NCBI GenBank assembly: GCA_002737665.1
Contig: NSIF01000021.1
Location: 1-33,173 of the forward strand
DNA from: Flavobacteriales bacterium
GTDB taxonomy: Bacteria > Bacteroidota > Bacteroidia > Palsa-965
DNA length: 33,173 nucleotides
Reading direction: 5' to 3'
Shown here: in pieces, positions 17,447 through 27,624 of the stretch
Numbering within the stretch: the first letter of the stretch is position 1
Layout of the letters: every line of letters starts with the position of its first letter
Position numbers and translations under genes: made by a program
Notes under the pieces: generated by a model
The model's input: the letters and a program-made list of their open reading frames with translations, nothing else
Databases searched by the model: none
What the model was told of the DNA's origin: nothing

Positions 17447-19552
17447 GTGGCAAATAATTTACTCGATACACCCATAGAATATCTTAAAGGCGTTGGTCCT
17501 GAACGTGCCAAACTTCTAAAACAAGAGTTTGATATTCATTCCTTCGGTGATTTGTTGCGCTGGTATCCGTATCGATATGTTGATCGCACACGATTTTATA
17601 AAACAAATGAAATTTCTGGCGATTTGCTCTATGTGCAATTGCGAGGACAAATTCGCTCCTTAAAATCTTCTGGTCACTCAAAAGGCGCACGCATGACAGC
17701 TCAATTTGTTGACGATGCGGGCAGCGTGGAGTTAATTTGGTTTGCTGGATTAAAATGGTTGCAAGGCAAATATAAGCCGGGCCAGGAATATGTTGTGTTT
17801 GGTAAGCCTACTGTTTATAATGGAAAAATAAATATAGCTCATCCAGAAACAGAAGAGATTACAGTTGAAAATTTGAAACGTACGAGCGCCTTGCAGCCCA
17901 TGTATTCTTCCTCTGAACGTTCTAAAATGAAGGGGCTGGATTCAAAGGGGATAATGAAATTACAAAAGACCATTTCGTTGTTGGTTGAATCGAAAATTCC
18001 AGAAACACTTCCAGAAAAAATAATTGAGAATCTGAAGTTACTTTCTAGAGAGGAAACATTAAAACAAATTCATTTTCCATCGAACCCACAAATTGTTTTA
18101 CGTGCCGAGGCACGAATTAAGTTTGAAGAATTCTTGTATATCCAATTACGAATTCTGCGTGTGAAAATGATGCGGCAGGAAAATGTGAAGGGCTGGGTAT
18201 TTGATACCGTTGGTGAGCAGTTCAATTCTTTTTTCAATAACCATCTTCCTTTTCCATTGACGAATGCACAGAAACGTGTCATTAAAGAGATTCGTCAAGA
18301 TTTAGGTGGAGGCAAACAAATGAATCGTTTATTGCAGGGCGATGTAGGAAGTGGAAAAACGGTTGTCGCTTTGATGTGTATGTTACTTGCAAACGATAAT
18401 GGTTTCCAGGCATGTTTGATGGCTCCCACAGAAATTTTAGCAAATCAACATTTTGTCACCTTGAAAGAGTTGCTAAAAAATATGTCAATTCATATTGGAT
18501 TACTCACAGGGAGTACAAAAACAAAAGACCGAAAAGTTTTGCATGAAGCACTACGTTCTGGTGAAATGAATATTTTAATTGGAACACATGCTTTGATTGA
18601 AGATGTGGTGCAATTCAAAAATCTTGGTCTTGTTGTGATTGATGAGCAACATCGTTTTGGTGTTGAGCAACGGTCAAAGTTGTGGAAGAAAAATACCAAC
18701 CCTCCTCATATTCTTGTAATGACCGCAACACCAATACCACGAACGCTTGCAATGACACTTTATGGAGATCTTGATACTTCAATAATTGATGAAATGCCTC
18801 CCGGCAGAAAACAAATTAGGACGGTTCATTATTTTGATTCACAGCGTCTGCGAGTTTTTGGATTTATGAAGGAACAAATTCAAGCAGGGCGACAAATTTA
18901 TTTGGTTTATCCATTGATTGATGAAAGTAAAACAATGGATTATAAAAATCTGATGGATGGCTATGAAAGTATTTCACGTGCTTTTCCTCTTCCCGAGTTT
19001 AACGTTAGTATCGTGCATGGACAAATGAAAGCCGCCGATAAAAATTTTGAGATGGAGCGTTTTGTAAAAGGGGAAACTAATATAATGGTGGCCACCACAG
19101 TAATTGAAGTTGGAGTTAACATTCCCAATGCAAGTGTGATGATTGTTGAAAGTGCCGAACGTTTTGGTTTGTCTCAATTGCATCAATTGCGTGGGCGAGT
19201 TGGCAGAGGTGCGGAGCAATCGTTTTGTATTTTGATGACATCCTATAAACTTGGAAAGGATTCAAAACTTCGCATGGACACTATGGTGAGAACAAACGAT
19301 GGTTTTGAAATTGCTGAAGTTGATTTGAAGTTACGAGGACCGGGAGATTTGGAAGGAACGCAGCAAAGTGGATTGATTGGATTGCGTTTGGCTGACATAA
19401 CAAAAGACGGCGCTATTCTTCAACATGCTCGTGGTGTGGCAGCAGAAATTTTAGATGACGATCCTACTTTAGAAAAACCAATTCACGCAGCTTTGTTGAA
19501 TGAAATGAAACGAGAGCAAAAAAGTTCAGTGAATTGGGGAAGGATTTCTTAA
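17447..19552 (+). CDS. recG: ATP-dependent DNA helicase RecG (GTG start)
   Basis: PIEYLKGVGPERAKLLKQEF, LLQGDVGSGKTVVALMCM, VVIDEQHRFGVEQR, MTATPIPRTLAMTLYGDLDTSIIDEMPPGRK, QLRGRVGRG. Confidence 0.97.
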   Translation: MANNLLDTPIEYLKGVGPERAKLLKQEFDIHSFGDLLRWYPYRYVDRTRFYKTNEISGDLLYVQLRGQIRSLKSSGHSKGARMTAQFVDDAGSVELIWFAGLKWLQGKYKPGQEYVVFGKPTVYNGKINIAHPETEEITVENLKRTSALQPMYSSSERSKMKGLDSKGIMKLQKTISLLVESKIPETLPEKIIENLKLLSREETLKQIHFPSNPQIVLRAEARIKFEEFLYIQLRILRVKMMRQENVKGWVFDTVGEQFNSFFNNHLPFPLTNAQKRVIKEIRQDLGGGKQMNRLLQGDVGSGKTVVALMCMLLANDNGFQACLMAPTEILANQHFVTLKELLKNMSIHIGLLTGSTKTKDRKVLHEALRSGEMNILIGTHALIEDVVQFKNLGLVVIDEQHRFGVEQRSKLWKKNTNPPHILVMTATPIPRTLAMTLYGDLDTSIIDEMPPGRKQIRTVHYFDSQRLRVFGFMKEQIQAGRQIYLVYPLIDESKTMDYKNLMDGYESISRAFPLPEFNVSIVHGQMKAADKNFEMERFVKGETNIMVATTVIEVGVNIPNASVMIVESAERFGLSQLHQLRGRVGRGAEQSFCILMTSYKLGKDSKLRMDTMVRTNDGFEIAEVDLKLRGPGDLEGTQQSGLIGLRLADITKDGAILQHARGVAAEILDDDPTLEKPIHAALLNEMKREQKSSVNWGRIS

Positions 19553-19594
19553 TTTTTTCCAATTTAATTATTGAATGGATGAATCGGAATACAA

Positions 19595-22500
19595 TTATTG
19601 AATTATTTCTGGCTCAACAATTGGCATGCTTAATCCTAAAATTTTCAGTTGGGAGATCAGGTCATTTTTTAGTACTTCTGCATTATAAATAGTTGCCATC
19701 TCAACTAGCGCAAACATCCCATCTCTAATTGAACCAATATCGCCAGGTGTTCTTTGTCCAAAAGATTGGTACCACCTGAATGTATTAAAATAATTCATGA
19801 AACAAATTCTTGAAAGATTTCCAGCGAGTTGGTAGTCATCTGCTAAATAAGAAGTGTTGATCATTTCTAACCATGTATTATCGGGGGCAATTTGTGTTGC
19901 GGGAATTTCTGAGGTGCATTTTTTAATTACAGCGATGGCTTCTTTTTTCTTTCCAGCTTCAGCAAGTGCATTGGCTATTACAGAGCAAGAAAAACGAATT
20001 GGATCGGCAAACATTCTTTGTGAGGTTATATCTGCGTACACATTAGGATTTTTTAATCCACCAAATGAAAAAGTATTCATTACTAATTTATAAGATTTTT
20101 CCAATTGTACTTGTGGACGATTAGTTAAACTTTTTTCAGCTCGCATGTTTTTCATAGGAACCAGTCGGTAGGCAAGCCCTTCTAATTGCAAATAGTCATC
20201 TAGACCAACATAGCTATTGCCAGGCATATTTACAGCAAAATAAATTGGACGTTTCCATTCGTTATGCGCAAGCATATCTAGTATTGCAATCTGATCTTTT
20301 AAAAGGTAGCTTCCTCGAATACGAAAATAGATTGAGTCTTCAATGTCATTCACATTAGAAACATTGAGTATGTTTGATTTGAGAAACTCCTTTTTGTTTA
20401 CGGGAATTTTCATGTTCCGAGTTGGAATGTAATTTAAAGTATCTCCAGATGTACTAACAAAGCGGTCACTAAATTTATTCGTAGTAAAGAGATCAACCAC
20501 TTTGCTTAACTCCAATGTGTCATTGGTTTCTTCAAAAAGATTTATATAATCTCGTGTGCCTTCTCTGTAATCCCAACTTTTCATACTAATTGGTAAGGGT
20601 TCAGATGTGTACTGTTTCTTTTTCATTTGGTCAATGTACCAATCGCATCGAAAAAGAGAAATACAAACTATACGTACATCTTGTCGAATACCCAAAACCT
20701 CCTGCGCATACCAAAGTGGAAACGTGTCATTATCTGCATAGGTAAATAGTATTGCATTTTTTTCACAGGAATTAAGAAAATTAATCGCAATGTCATTTCC
20801 AACTGTTCTTCCTGAGCGATTATGGTCGTTCCAATTTTGAGCAAGTAGTAACATTGGTGATAAAATGCTACATGTCATTGCAAATGTAACTGCGAGCATT
20901 GCTTTTTTCGCACCACCAAAAAGTTCAAAAAGGTGTAACACTCCAAGGCCTATCCAAATCGAGAAAGCATAAAATGAACCTACGTAAGCATAATCTCTAT
21001 CGCGTGGTTGCCAAGGCGTTTGGTTAAGGTATAAGACAATTGCCAGTCCTGTGAAAACAAAAAGTAGTGTTGCAACTGTTGCATCTTTTTTTGAGTTTTT
21101 GAAATGCCAAATTAGCCCTAAAATTCCAAGGAAAAATGGAATTCCAAAATAACAATTCCTTGCTTTATTATCCCGCTGACTTTGAGGTAACAAATCTTGA
21201 TCTCCTAAACGAGCATTATCTAGTTTTGGAATTCCCGATAACCAATTTCCTTCCACATCATTTCCGTAACCAAGAAAATCGTTTTGTCGTCCCCAAAAAT
21301 TCCACATGAAATAGCGCGCATACATCCACCCACATTGGTACGCTAGAAAAAATTGTAAATTTTGTGCAGTTGTTGGAATTAAAGCAGTGCTTGTTATTTT
21401 TCCATTTTCATCAGTGAAAGCAGTGGAGTCGCCTTTGCCTGTCACCCAAGATTCATATGCTTGTGTGTGGCTAGCGCTATACATACGAGGGAAAAAAGAA
21501 CAGCCCCGAGTATCATAATTTGAAATAGATTGTTTTCTAGCGTCACTGACAATGTATTTTTTCTTTGCCACATCTTGCACATAAATAGGGTTTCCGTCTA
21601 AATAGGGAACGCTATTGTCTAAAGGCGAATTATAACTTTGCCCGTACAGCAACGGCCAATCTCCATATTGTTCTCTATTCAAATATGAAAGTAAACTAAC
21701 TGCATCAGAGGGTTTGTTTTCATTTATTGGCGTACCTGCTTGTGCGCGAATAACAAGAATAAAAAAGCTGGAGTAACCGATTAACAATACTGTAAAACAA
21801 AGAATAGCTGTATTCAGCCAAATTATTTTTTTGTGAATTGTAATTAATAATCCTGTTGTGATTACAATGATAATTGTTGTAAAATAAAATATAATTCCAG
21901 AATTAAATCCAAAACCAAGATAGTTTACAAAAAACAATTCAGTTTTTCCAGCAAGACTTACTATTCCTGGAATTAGTACGTCTTGCACTCCACCGAGCAT
22001 AGCAAGTGCAACAATTGACGTAATGACCACACCTAAAATCGTTGTTTCTTTTTTACGGAAGTACCAAACGAAAACCATTGCTGGAATAGTTAATAAATTC
22101 AACAGGTGCACCCCAATTGAAAGCCCAATCATATACGCGATAAAAATTAACCAACGGTCACTGTGTGGCTCGTCAGCTGCACTCTCCCATCTCAACATTG
22201 CCCAAAATACAATTGCAGTAAACAGAGAGGATAAAGCATAGACTTCGCCTTCACCAGCAGAAAACCATGCCGAATCGGTAAAAGAGTAGGATAGTGCGCC
22301 AATAACTCCTGCCGTAAGCGTGATTATTAGATTTAATGTAGAATAACTTTCCTGTGTTTTTAAAATAATTTTTTTCGCAAGGTGTGTGATACTCCAAAAA
22401 AGAAATAACACTGTAAATGCACTTGCTAATGCCGACATCGTATTAATTAGCGCAGCAATATGTTTGGGATTTCCAAACGAAAAAAGAGAAAAGAATTTTG

Positions 22501-22690
22501 CTAATAAAAGAAAGAATGGAGCTCCTGGCGGATGACCTGCTTCTAATCCGTGTGCACACGCTATGTATTCTCCACAATCCCAAAAGCTTGCCGTTGGCTC
22601 GATGGTAATACAATAAATAGTTGCGGAAAAAATAAATACTACCCATCCAATTAGGATATTGTATTTTCTAAATAAGTTGTCGTTAACCAT
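19595..22690 (-). CDS. DUF2723 (TMEM260-like) polytopic membrane protein, putative glycosyltransferase
   Basis: About 1031 aa; IEPTASFWDCGEYIACAHGLEAGHPPGAPFFLLLAKFF, many TM helices, C-terminal soluble region. Start placed at MVNDNLF (22690), just downstream of a TATATTTG motif. Confidence 0.88.
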   Translation of the reverse strand: MVNDNLFRKYNILIGWVVFIFSATIYCITIEPTASFWDCGEYIACAHGLEAGHPPGAPFFLLLAKFFSLFSFGNPKHIAALINTMSALASAFTVLFLFWSITHLAKKIILKTQESYSTLNLIITLTAGVIGALSYSFTDSAWFSAGEGEVYALSSLFTAIVFWAMLRWESAADEPHSDRWLIFIAYMIGLSIGVHLLNLLTIPAMVFVWYFRKKETTILGVVITSIVALAMLGGVQDVLIPGIVSLAGKTELFFVNYLGFGFNSGIIFYFTTIIIVITTGLLITIHKKIIWLNTAILCFTVLLIGYSSFFILVIRAQAGTPINENKPSDAVSLLSYLNREQYGDWPLLYGQSYNSPLDNSVPYLDGNPIYVQDVAKKKYIVSDARKQSISNYDTRGCSFFPRMYSASHTQAYESWVTGKGDSTAFTDENGKITSTALIPTTAQNLQFFLAYQCGWMYARYFMWNFWGRQNDFLGYGNDVEGNWLSGIPKLDNARLGDQDLLPQSQRDNKARNCYFGIPFFLGILGLIWHFKNSKKDATVATLLFVFTGLAIVLYLNQTPWQPRDRDYAYVGSFYAFSIWIGLGVLHLFELFGGAKKAMLAVTFAMTCSILSPMLLLAQNWNDHNRSGRTVGNDIAINFLNSCEKNAILFTYADNDTFPLWYAQEVLGIRQDVRIVCISLFRCDWYIDQMKKKQYTSEPLPISMKSWDYREGTRDYINLFEETNDTLELSKVVDLFTTNKFSDRFVSTSGDTLNYIPTRNMKIPVNKKEFLKSNILNVSNVNDIEDSIYFRIRGSYLLKDQIAILDMLAHNEWKRPIYFAVNMPGNSYVGLDDYLQLEGLAYRLVPMKNMRAEKSLTNRPQVQLEKSYKLVMNTFSFGGLKNPNVYADITSQRMFADPIRFSCSVIANALAEAGKKKEAIAVIKKCTSEIPATQIAPDNTWLEMINTSYLADDYQLAGNLSRICFMNYFNTFRWYQSFGQRTPGDIGSIRDGMFALVEMATIYNAEVLKNDLISQLKILGLSMPIVEPEIIQ

Positions 22691-22697
22691 CAAGACA

Positions 22698-22705
22698 CAA
22701 ATATA
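22698..22705 (-). promoter_or_regulatory. Candidate -7 element TATATTTG for the DUF2723 gene
   Basis: Exact TAnnTTTG on minus, 7 nt before ATG 22690. Confidence 0.5.
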
Positions 22706-22741
22706 CAGGAAGGAATACAATCATAAATTAGGTTAATTGAC

Positions 22742-22749
22742 TATTTTTG
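22742..22749 (+). promoter_or_regulatory. Candidate -7 element TATTTTTG for pheT
   Basis: Exact TAnnTTTG 19 nt before ATG 22769. Confidence 0.5.
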
Positions 22750-22768
22750 TTGTTCATTATTTTTTGTC

Positions 22769-25234
22769 ATGAAAATATCCCTTAACTGGCTTTCAGAATA
22801 TATTAAAATTGACCTTTCTCCTGCACAACTTGCTGAGAAATTAACAGGTTGTGGATTAGAGGTGGAATCGGTAGAAAAAGTTGAATCGGTACCAGGTGGT
22901 TTGCAGGGCTTGGTTGTTGGAGAGGTTGTTGAAAAAATAAAACATCCTAATGCAGATAAACTTTCTGTGACAAAAGTGAATGTTGGTGGGACTGAATTGT
23001 TGAACATTGTTTGCGGTGCTTCCAATGTGGAGGTTGGTCAAAAAGTTATTGTAGCAGCAGTTGGAACAAAAGTTTATCCTATTGCAGCAGCTCCTTTTGA
23101 AATTAACAAATCGAAAATTAGAGGAGAGTTGTCTGAAGGTATGATTTGTGCAGAAGATGAGATTGGGTTAGGAAATTCGCACGATGGGATTTTAGTTTTA
23201 GCTAAAAACGCGAAAGTAGGCACGTCGGCGGCAGAAATTTTTGGAATAAATTCAGATCATGTTTTTGAAATTGGCTTAACACCAAATCGCGCTGATGCTA
23301 TGTCACATTTTGGAGTGGCCAGAGATTTGTCAGCAGTTTTATTGGCTGATGCTTTACAAAGTAATCCATCAGCAGAGCACGTTGCTGCGGTTTTTCCTCC
23401 TTCAAATGCATTTGGGGAAGATTTGAAAACTTCGCCGATAAGTGTAGAATTATTAAGTTCAGAAGGATGTATTCGATATTCTGGAATTCTTATTAATGGA
23501 ATAGTTGTAAAGAATTCGCCCGATTGGTTGCAAACGCGTTTAAAAGCAATAGGACTTCGTCCTGTAAACAATGTAGTAGATGTGACCAATTATATTTTGC
23601 ATGAATTGGGTCAGCCACTTCACGCTTTTGATGCAGCTAAAATTTTAGGAAAGAAAATTGTCGTAAAAAAACTTGCTAAAGGAACTAAGTTTATCACGCT
23701 TGATGGAATTGAAAGAAAACTTTCTGAGAATGATTTAATGATTTGTGATGGTGATAAGCCAATGTGTATTGCAGGTGTTTTTGGTGGACTGGACGCTGGT
23801 GTTTCGGAAACTACAAAGAGTATTTTTCTCGAGAGTGCATGTTTCGAATCTGTGCATGTTCGCAAAACAGCGAAATTTCATAATATTAAAACGGATTCTT
23901 CTTTTCGCTTTGAAAGAGGAACAGACCCTTCGCTTACTGTTTATGCTCTGCAGCGGGCAGCGAAATTATTGCAAGAATTAGCAGGTGGCGAACAAGCAGG
24001 ATCCTTAATTGATATTTATCCGACAGTTGTGAACCCAAAGGAAATCGCTTTTGCATTTGATAATTGCGACATGCTCATCGGAAAAAAAATTGATCACAAC
24101 ATAATTAAAAAAATTATTCGTGCTCTCGGTATTTCAATTTTGTCAGAAGGTAGCGATGCATTATTGCTAGCTGTCCCTGCTTATAAAGTTGACGTAACTC
24201 GCCCTGCTGATGTTGTAGAAGAAGTGCTGCGAATTTATGGATATAATAATATAGGATTTCCAGCTCGTCTTCACTCTTCGCTCTCGTTTTCAGTTCAGCC
24301 GAACGCTGAAAAGTTGATGGAATGCTGCTCCGATTTACTTTCTGCTAATGGCTTTCAAGAAATTTTGAATAATTCTCTAACAAAAAGTAGTTACTACGAT
24401 TTATTGAAAATGGAACCGGCCTTAAACATTGCAATCTTAAATCCCCTAAGTTCTGATTTAGGTATTATGCGCCGTTCCTTATTATTTGGTGGCTTAGAAA
24501 CAATTTCATACAATCAAAAAAGGAAATCGCCTGATTTGCGTCTTTATGAAACGGGTAAGGTGTATTTGAAAAAAAAGAACGAAGATGGAAAATGGCCTTA
24601 TATTGAATTACAACGATTTGGTATTTTTATGACAGGTCGCCTAAATCGGGAGTCTTGGAATTCTCCGTCTGATAAAATTGGGTTTTTTGATCTCAAAGGA
24701 AGTGTTGAACAGATTTTAAACAGACTTGGTTTATCAGCTATAAAAATGGATGCTATCGAGGCAGCTGAGTTTTCATCGGCAATGAAAGGAGTGGTTCGCA
24801 AAAAAGAAGTTGTTCGTTTCGGACTTGTTTCAAAAAGCATTCTCAAAGCACTAGATGTTTCGGGTGAAGTTTATTATGCCGATTTCGATTGGGATGCTGT
24901 ATTAAGTTTAGTTGCTACATCCAAGGAAATTCGGTTCTCGGAAGTTCCGAAGTTTCCAAGTGTACGCCGCGATTTAGCTTTGGTGCTTGATAAAAACATT
25001 TCCTATAACCAAGTCGAAGAGCTTGCCTGGCAGACCGAAAAAACACTTTTGCGTGAAGTAAATCTGTTTGATGTTTATGAAGGCGAGAAGTTAGGGACAA
25101 ATAAAAAGTCGTATGCTGTAAGTTTTATTTTGCAGGATATTGAAGCAACGCTCACTGATGTTAGGATTGAAAAAATAATGGAGAAGTTGACGAAAACTTA
25201 TACTGATAAGTTAGGCGCAACGATTAGAATTTAG
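22769..25234 (+). CDS. pheT: Phenylalanine--tRNA ligase subunit beta
   Basis: MKISLNWLSEYIKIDLSPAQLAEKLTGCGLEVESVEK, EMAP-like tRNA-binding region, DVTNYILHELGQPLHAFDAAK, SSFRFERGTDPSLT, C-terminal FDX-ACB FPSVRRDLALVLDKNISYNQVEE. Confidence 0.97.
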   Translation: MKISLNWLSEYIKIDLSPAQLAEKLTGCGLEVESVEKVESVPGGLQGLVVGEVVEKIKHPNADKLSVTKVNVGGTELLNIVCGASNVEVGQKVIVAAVGTKVYPIAAAPFEINKSKIRGELSEGMICAEDEIGLGNSHDGILVLAKNAKVGTSAAEIFGINSDHVFEIGLTPNRADAMSHFGVARDLSAVLLADALQSNPSAEHVAAVFPPSNAFGEDLKTSPISVELLSSEGCIRYSGILINGIVVKNSPDWLQTRLKAIGLRPVNNVVDVTNYILHELGQPLHAFDAAKILGKKIVVKKLAKGTKFITLDGIERKLSENDLMICDGDKPMCIAGVFGGLDAGVSETTKSIFLESACFESVHVRKTAKFHNIKTDSSFRFERGTDPSLTVYALQRAAKLLQELAGGEQAGSLIDIYPTVVNPKEIAFAFDNCDMLIGKKIDHNIIKKIIRALGISILSEGSDALLLAVPAYKVDVTRPADVVEEVLRIYGYNNIGFPARLHSSLSFSVQPNAEKLMECCSDLLSANGFQEILNNSLTKSSYYDLLKMEPALNIAILNPLSSDLGIMRRSLLFGGLETISYNQKRKSPDLRLYETGKVYLKKKNEDGKWPYIELQRFGIFMTGRLNRESWNSPSDKIGFFDLKGSVEQILNRLGLSAIKMDAIEAAEFSSAMKGVVRKKEVVRFGLVSKSILKALDVSGEVYYADFDWDAVLSLVATSKEIRFSEVPKFPSVRRDLALVLDKNISYNQVEELAWQTEKTLLREVNLFDVYEGEKLGTNKKSYAVSFILQDIEATLTDVRIEKIMEKLTKTYTDKLGATIRI

Positions 25235-25269
25235 GAGAATTTTTTAGGTCGTCTTTACCAAAACATCCT

Positions 25270-25716
25270 CTATCTTTTTTTTTGAAAAAAGGTTTTTAAC
25301 AATATAGCACTTTCTTCAGCTAAAAGTCCACCTACAACTTCGGTTTTTGGGTGTAGCACATTTTTTTCTAATTGTAAATATCCACGTTTAGAATCATAAG
25401 CACCAAAAACTATTTTTTTAATTTGCGACCAGTTTAAAGCGCCTGCACACATTAAGCAAGGTTCAAGCGTTACGTAAAGTGTGCATTCATTTAGATATTT
25501 ACCGTTCAAAAAATTAGCAGCCGAAGTAATCGCTTGCATTTCAGCGTGTGCAGTTACATCAATCAAAAGCTGGGTTAGGTTATGCGCACGTGCAACGATT
25601 CGATTATCACAAACAACGATTGCCCCCACAGGAACTTCATCCCTCTCAAAAGCTTTTTGCGCCTCTTTAAGTGCTTCTCGCATGTAGTGTTCGTCGCTGA
25701 AAACGCTGAGTTCCAT
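25270..25716 (-). CDS. tadA: tRNA-specific adenosine deaminase
   Basis: HYMREALKEAQKAFERDEVPVGAIVV, VTAHAEMQAI, LYVTLEPCLMCAGAL. Confidence 0.93.
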   Translation of the reverse strand: MELSVFSDEHYMREALKEAQKAFERDEVPVGAIVVCDNRIVARAHNLTQLLIDVTAHAEMQAITSAANFLNGKYLNECTLYVTLEPCLMCAGALNWSQIKKIVFGAYDSKRGYLQLEKNVLHPKTEVVGGLLAEESAILLKTFFQKKR

Positions 25717-25766
25717 AGTGTGCGAATTTAATAAATTTAACGCTATAAGGAAAGAGAGTTTCGAGT

Positions 25767-25778
25767 GTTAGGCCTAAC
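25767..25778. repeat. Perfect 12-bp palindrome GTTAGGCCTAAC in the tadA-aspS divergent intergenic region
   Basis: Direct reading of sequence. Confidence 0.9.
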
Positions 25779-25860
25779 TAAAACTGCATTATATGCGCAT
25801 TCACCTGTATACTGCCAACTGTTTCGTAACTTTACCATCAACTAAAATTGCATTTTTCAT

Positions 25861-27612
25861 ATGCTTCGTTCCCATACTTGTGGCGCTTTACGGCTTTCGG
25901 ATGTCGGTAAAATTGTAACCCTTTCTGGATGGGTGCAAACTTCTCGTGATTTTGGAGGATTAACATTTATTGATTTACGAGATCGTTATGGTTTAACACA
26001 ACTTGCTTTTAATGCAACTACAAATGCAAGTCTTGCACAGGAAGCGAGTCAACTTGGACGGGAATTTGTTATTCAGATTAAGGGAATGGTTCAAGAGCGT
26101 TCAGCGAAGAATCCCAAAATGGCAACCGGCGATATTGAAATAATAGCCACTGAAATAAAAATTTTAAATATTTCGAAAACACCTCCTTTTACAATTGAAG
26201 ATGAAACCGATGGTGGCGATGAGTTGAGAATGAAATACCGTTACCTTGATTTACGTCGCACCCCTGTTCGCGAAAGCATTATTCTTCGGCACAAAGTGGC
26301 ACAAGCTACAAGAGCATATTTAAATACGGAAGAATTTATTGAAGTAGAAACCCCAGTACTTATTAAATCTACTCCTGAAGGAGCACGCGATTTTGTTGTG
26401 CCTTCAAGAATGAATCCAGGTCAATTTTATGCTTTGCCACAATCTCCGCAGACTTTTAAACAGTTATTGATGGTGGCAGGTTTCGATCGTTACTATCAAA
26501 TTGTGAAATGTTTTCGCGATGAGGATTTGCGTTCCGATCGTCAGCCAGAGTTTACACAAATTGATTGTGAAATGAGTTTTGTGGAGCGAGAAGATGTTCT
26601 CCATACGTTTGAAGGATTGATTACTCATTTATTTAAAACCGTTAAAGGAGTTGACATTGGCAAACTACCTCATATGAGTTATGCTGATGCGGCAAAATAT
26701 TATGGTAATGATAAACCAGATACCCGCTTTGAAATGAAATTTGTGGAGTTGAATTCAGTTGTGAAAGGAAAAGGCTTTAAAGTTTTTGATGATGCGGAGT
26801 TGGTGGTTGGAATTTGTGCAAAAGGTTGTGCAAATTATACGCGGAAACAAATCGATGAGCTTACTGAATTTGTGAAACGCCCACAGGTTGGCGCCACAGG
26901 TTTGGTTTATGCAAGATATAATGAAGACAGGAGTCTCAAATCTTCCGTAGATAAATTTTACAATGAAGATGAATTGAAAAAGTGGATGTTATGCTTTGGT
27001 GCAGAAAAAGGAGATTTGCTGATGTTGCTTGCAGGAGGAAAAGATAAAACAAGAAAAGCGCTTTCTGAATTACGTTTGGAGATGGGAACGCGTTTAGGAT
27101 TGCGTGATGCAACTAAATTTTCTTGCGTATGGATAATTGATTTTCCATTGTTGGAATATAACGAAGAAGAAAACCGATGGTTTGCGATGCATCATCCGTT
27201 CACAGCGCCTTGGCCTGAAGACATTTCAAAACTTGATGATGAAAAAACACGCGGAGATGTTCGAGCGAATGCATACGATATGGTCATCAATGGAGTAGAA
27301 ATAGGAGGAGGTTCTATTCGTATTTTTGATAAGGAACTGCAAGCAAAAATGTTTGGCGTTTTAGGGTTCAGTCCTGAAGACGCACAGGCTCAATTTGGTT
27401 TCTTGATGAACGCTTTTGAATTTGGCGCGCCACCACACGGTGGTATTGCTTTTGGATTTGATCGTTTGTGTTCACTCTTCGGAGGAGCTGATTCAATTCG
27501 AGATTTTATTGCTTTTCCAAAAAATAATTCAGGGAGAGATGTAATGATTGATTCTCCGAGTGTGATTGATGCGAAACAGATGAAGGAATTGAATATTAAA
27601 ACGACCATTTAA
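25861..27612 (+). CDS. aspS: Aspartate--tRNA ligase
   Basis: [106 protein letters not shown]. Confidence 0.97.
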   Translation: MLRSHTCGALRLSDVGKIVTLSGWVQTSRDFGGLTFIDLRDRYGLTQLAFNATTNASLAQEASQLGREFVIQIKGMVQERSAKNPKMATGDIEIIATEIKILNISKTPPFTIEDETDGGDELRMKYRYLDLRRTPVRESIILRHKVAQATRAYLNTEEFIEVETPVLIKSTPEGARDFVVPSRMNPGQFYALPQSPQTFKQLLMVAGFDRYYQIVKCFRDEDLRSDRQPEFTQIDCEMSFVEREDVLHTFEGLITHLFKTVKGVDIGKLPHMSYADAAKYYGNDKPDTRFEMKFVELNSVVKGKGFKVFDDAELVVGICAKGCANYTRKQIDELTEFVKRPQVGATGLVYARYNEDRSLKSSVDKFYNEDELKKWMLCFGAEKGDLLMLLAGGKDKTRKALSELRLEMGTRLGLRDATKFSCVWIIDFPLLEYNEEENRWFAMHHPFTAPWPEDISKLDDEKTRGDVRANAYDMVINGVEIGGGSIRIFDKELQAKMFGVLGFSPEDAQAQFGFLMNAFEFGAPPHGGIAFGFDRLCSLFGGADSIRDFIAFPKNNSGRDVMIDSPSVIDAKQMKELNIKTTI

Positions 27613-27624
27613 TCTTACAATTTT

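Noticed and set aside
23257-23589. 110-aa minus-strand ORF opposite pheT
   Set aside because: Antisense to conserved pheT sequence; codon-bias shadow.
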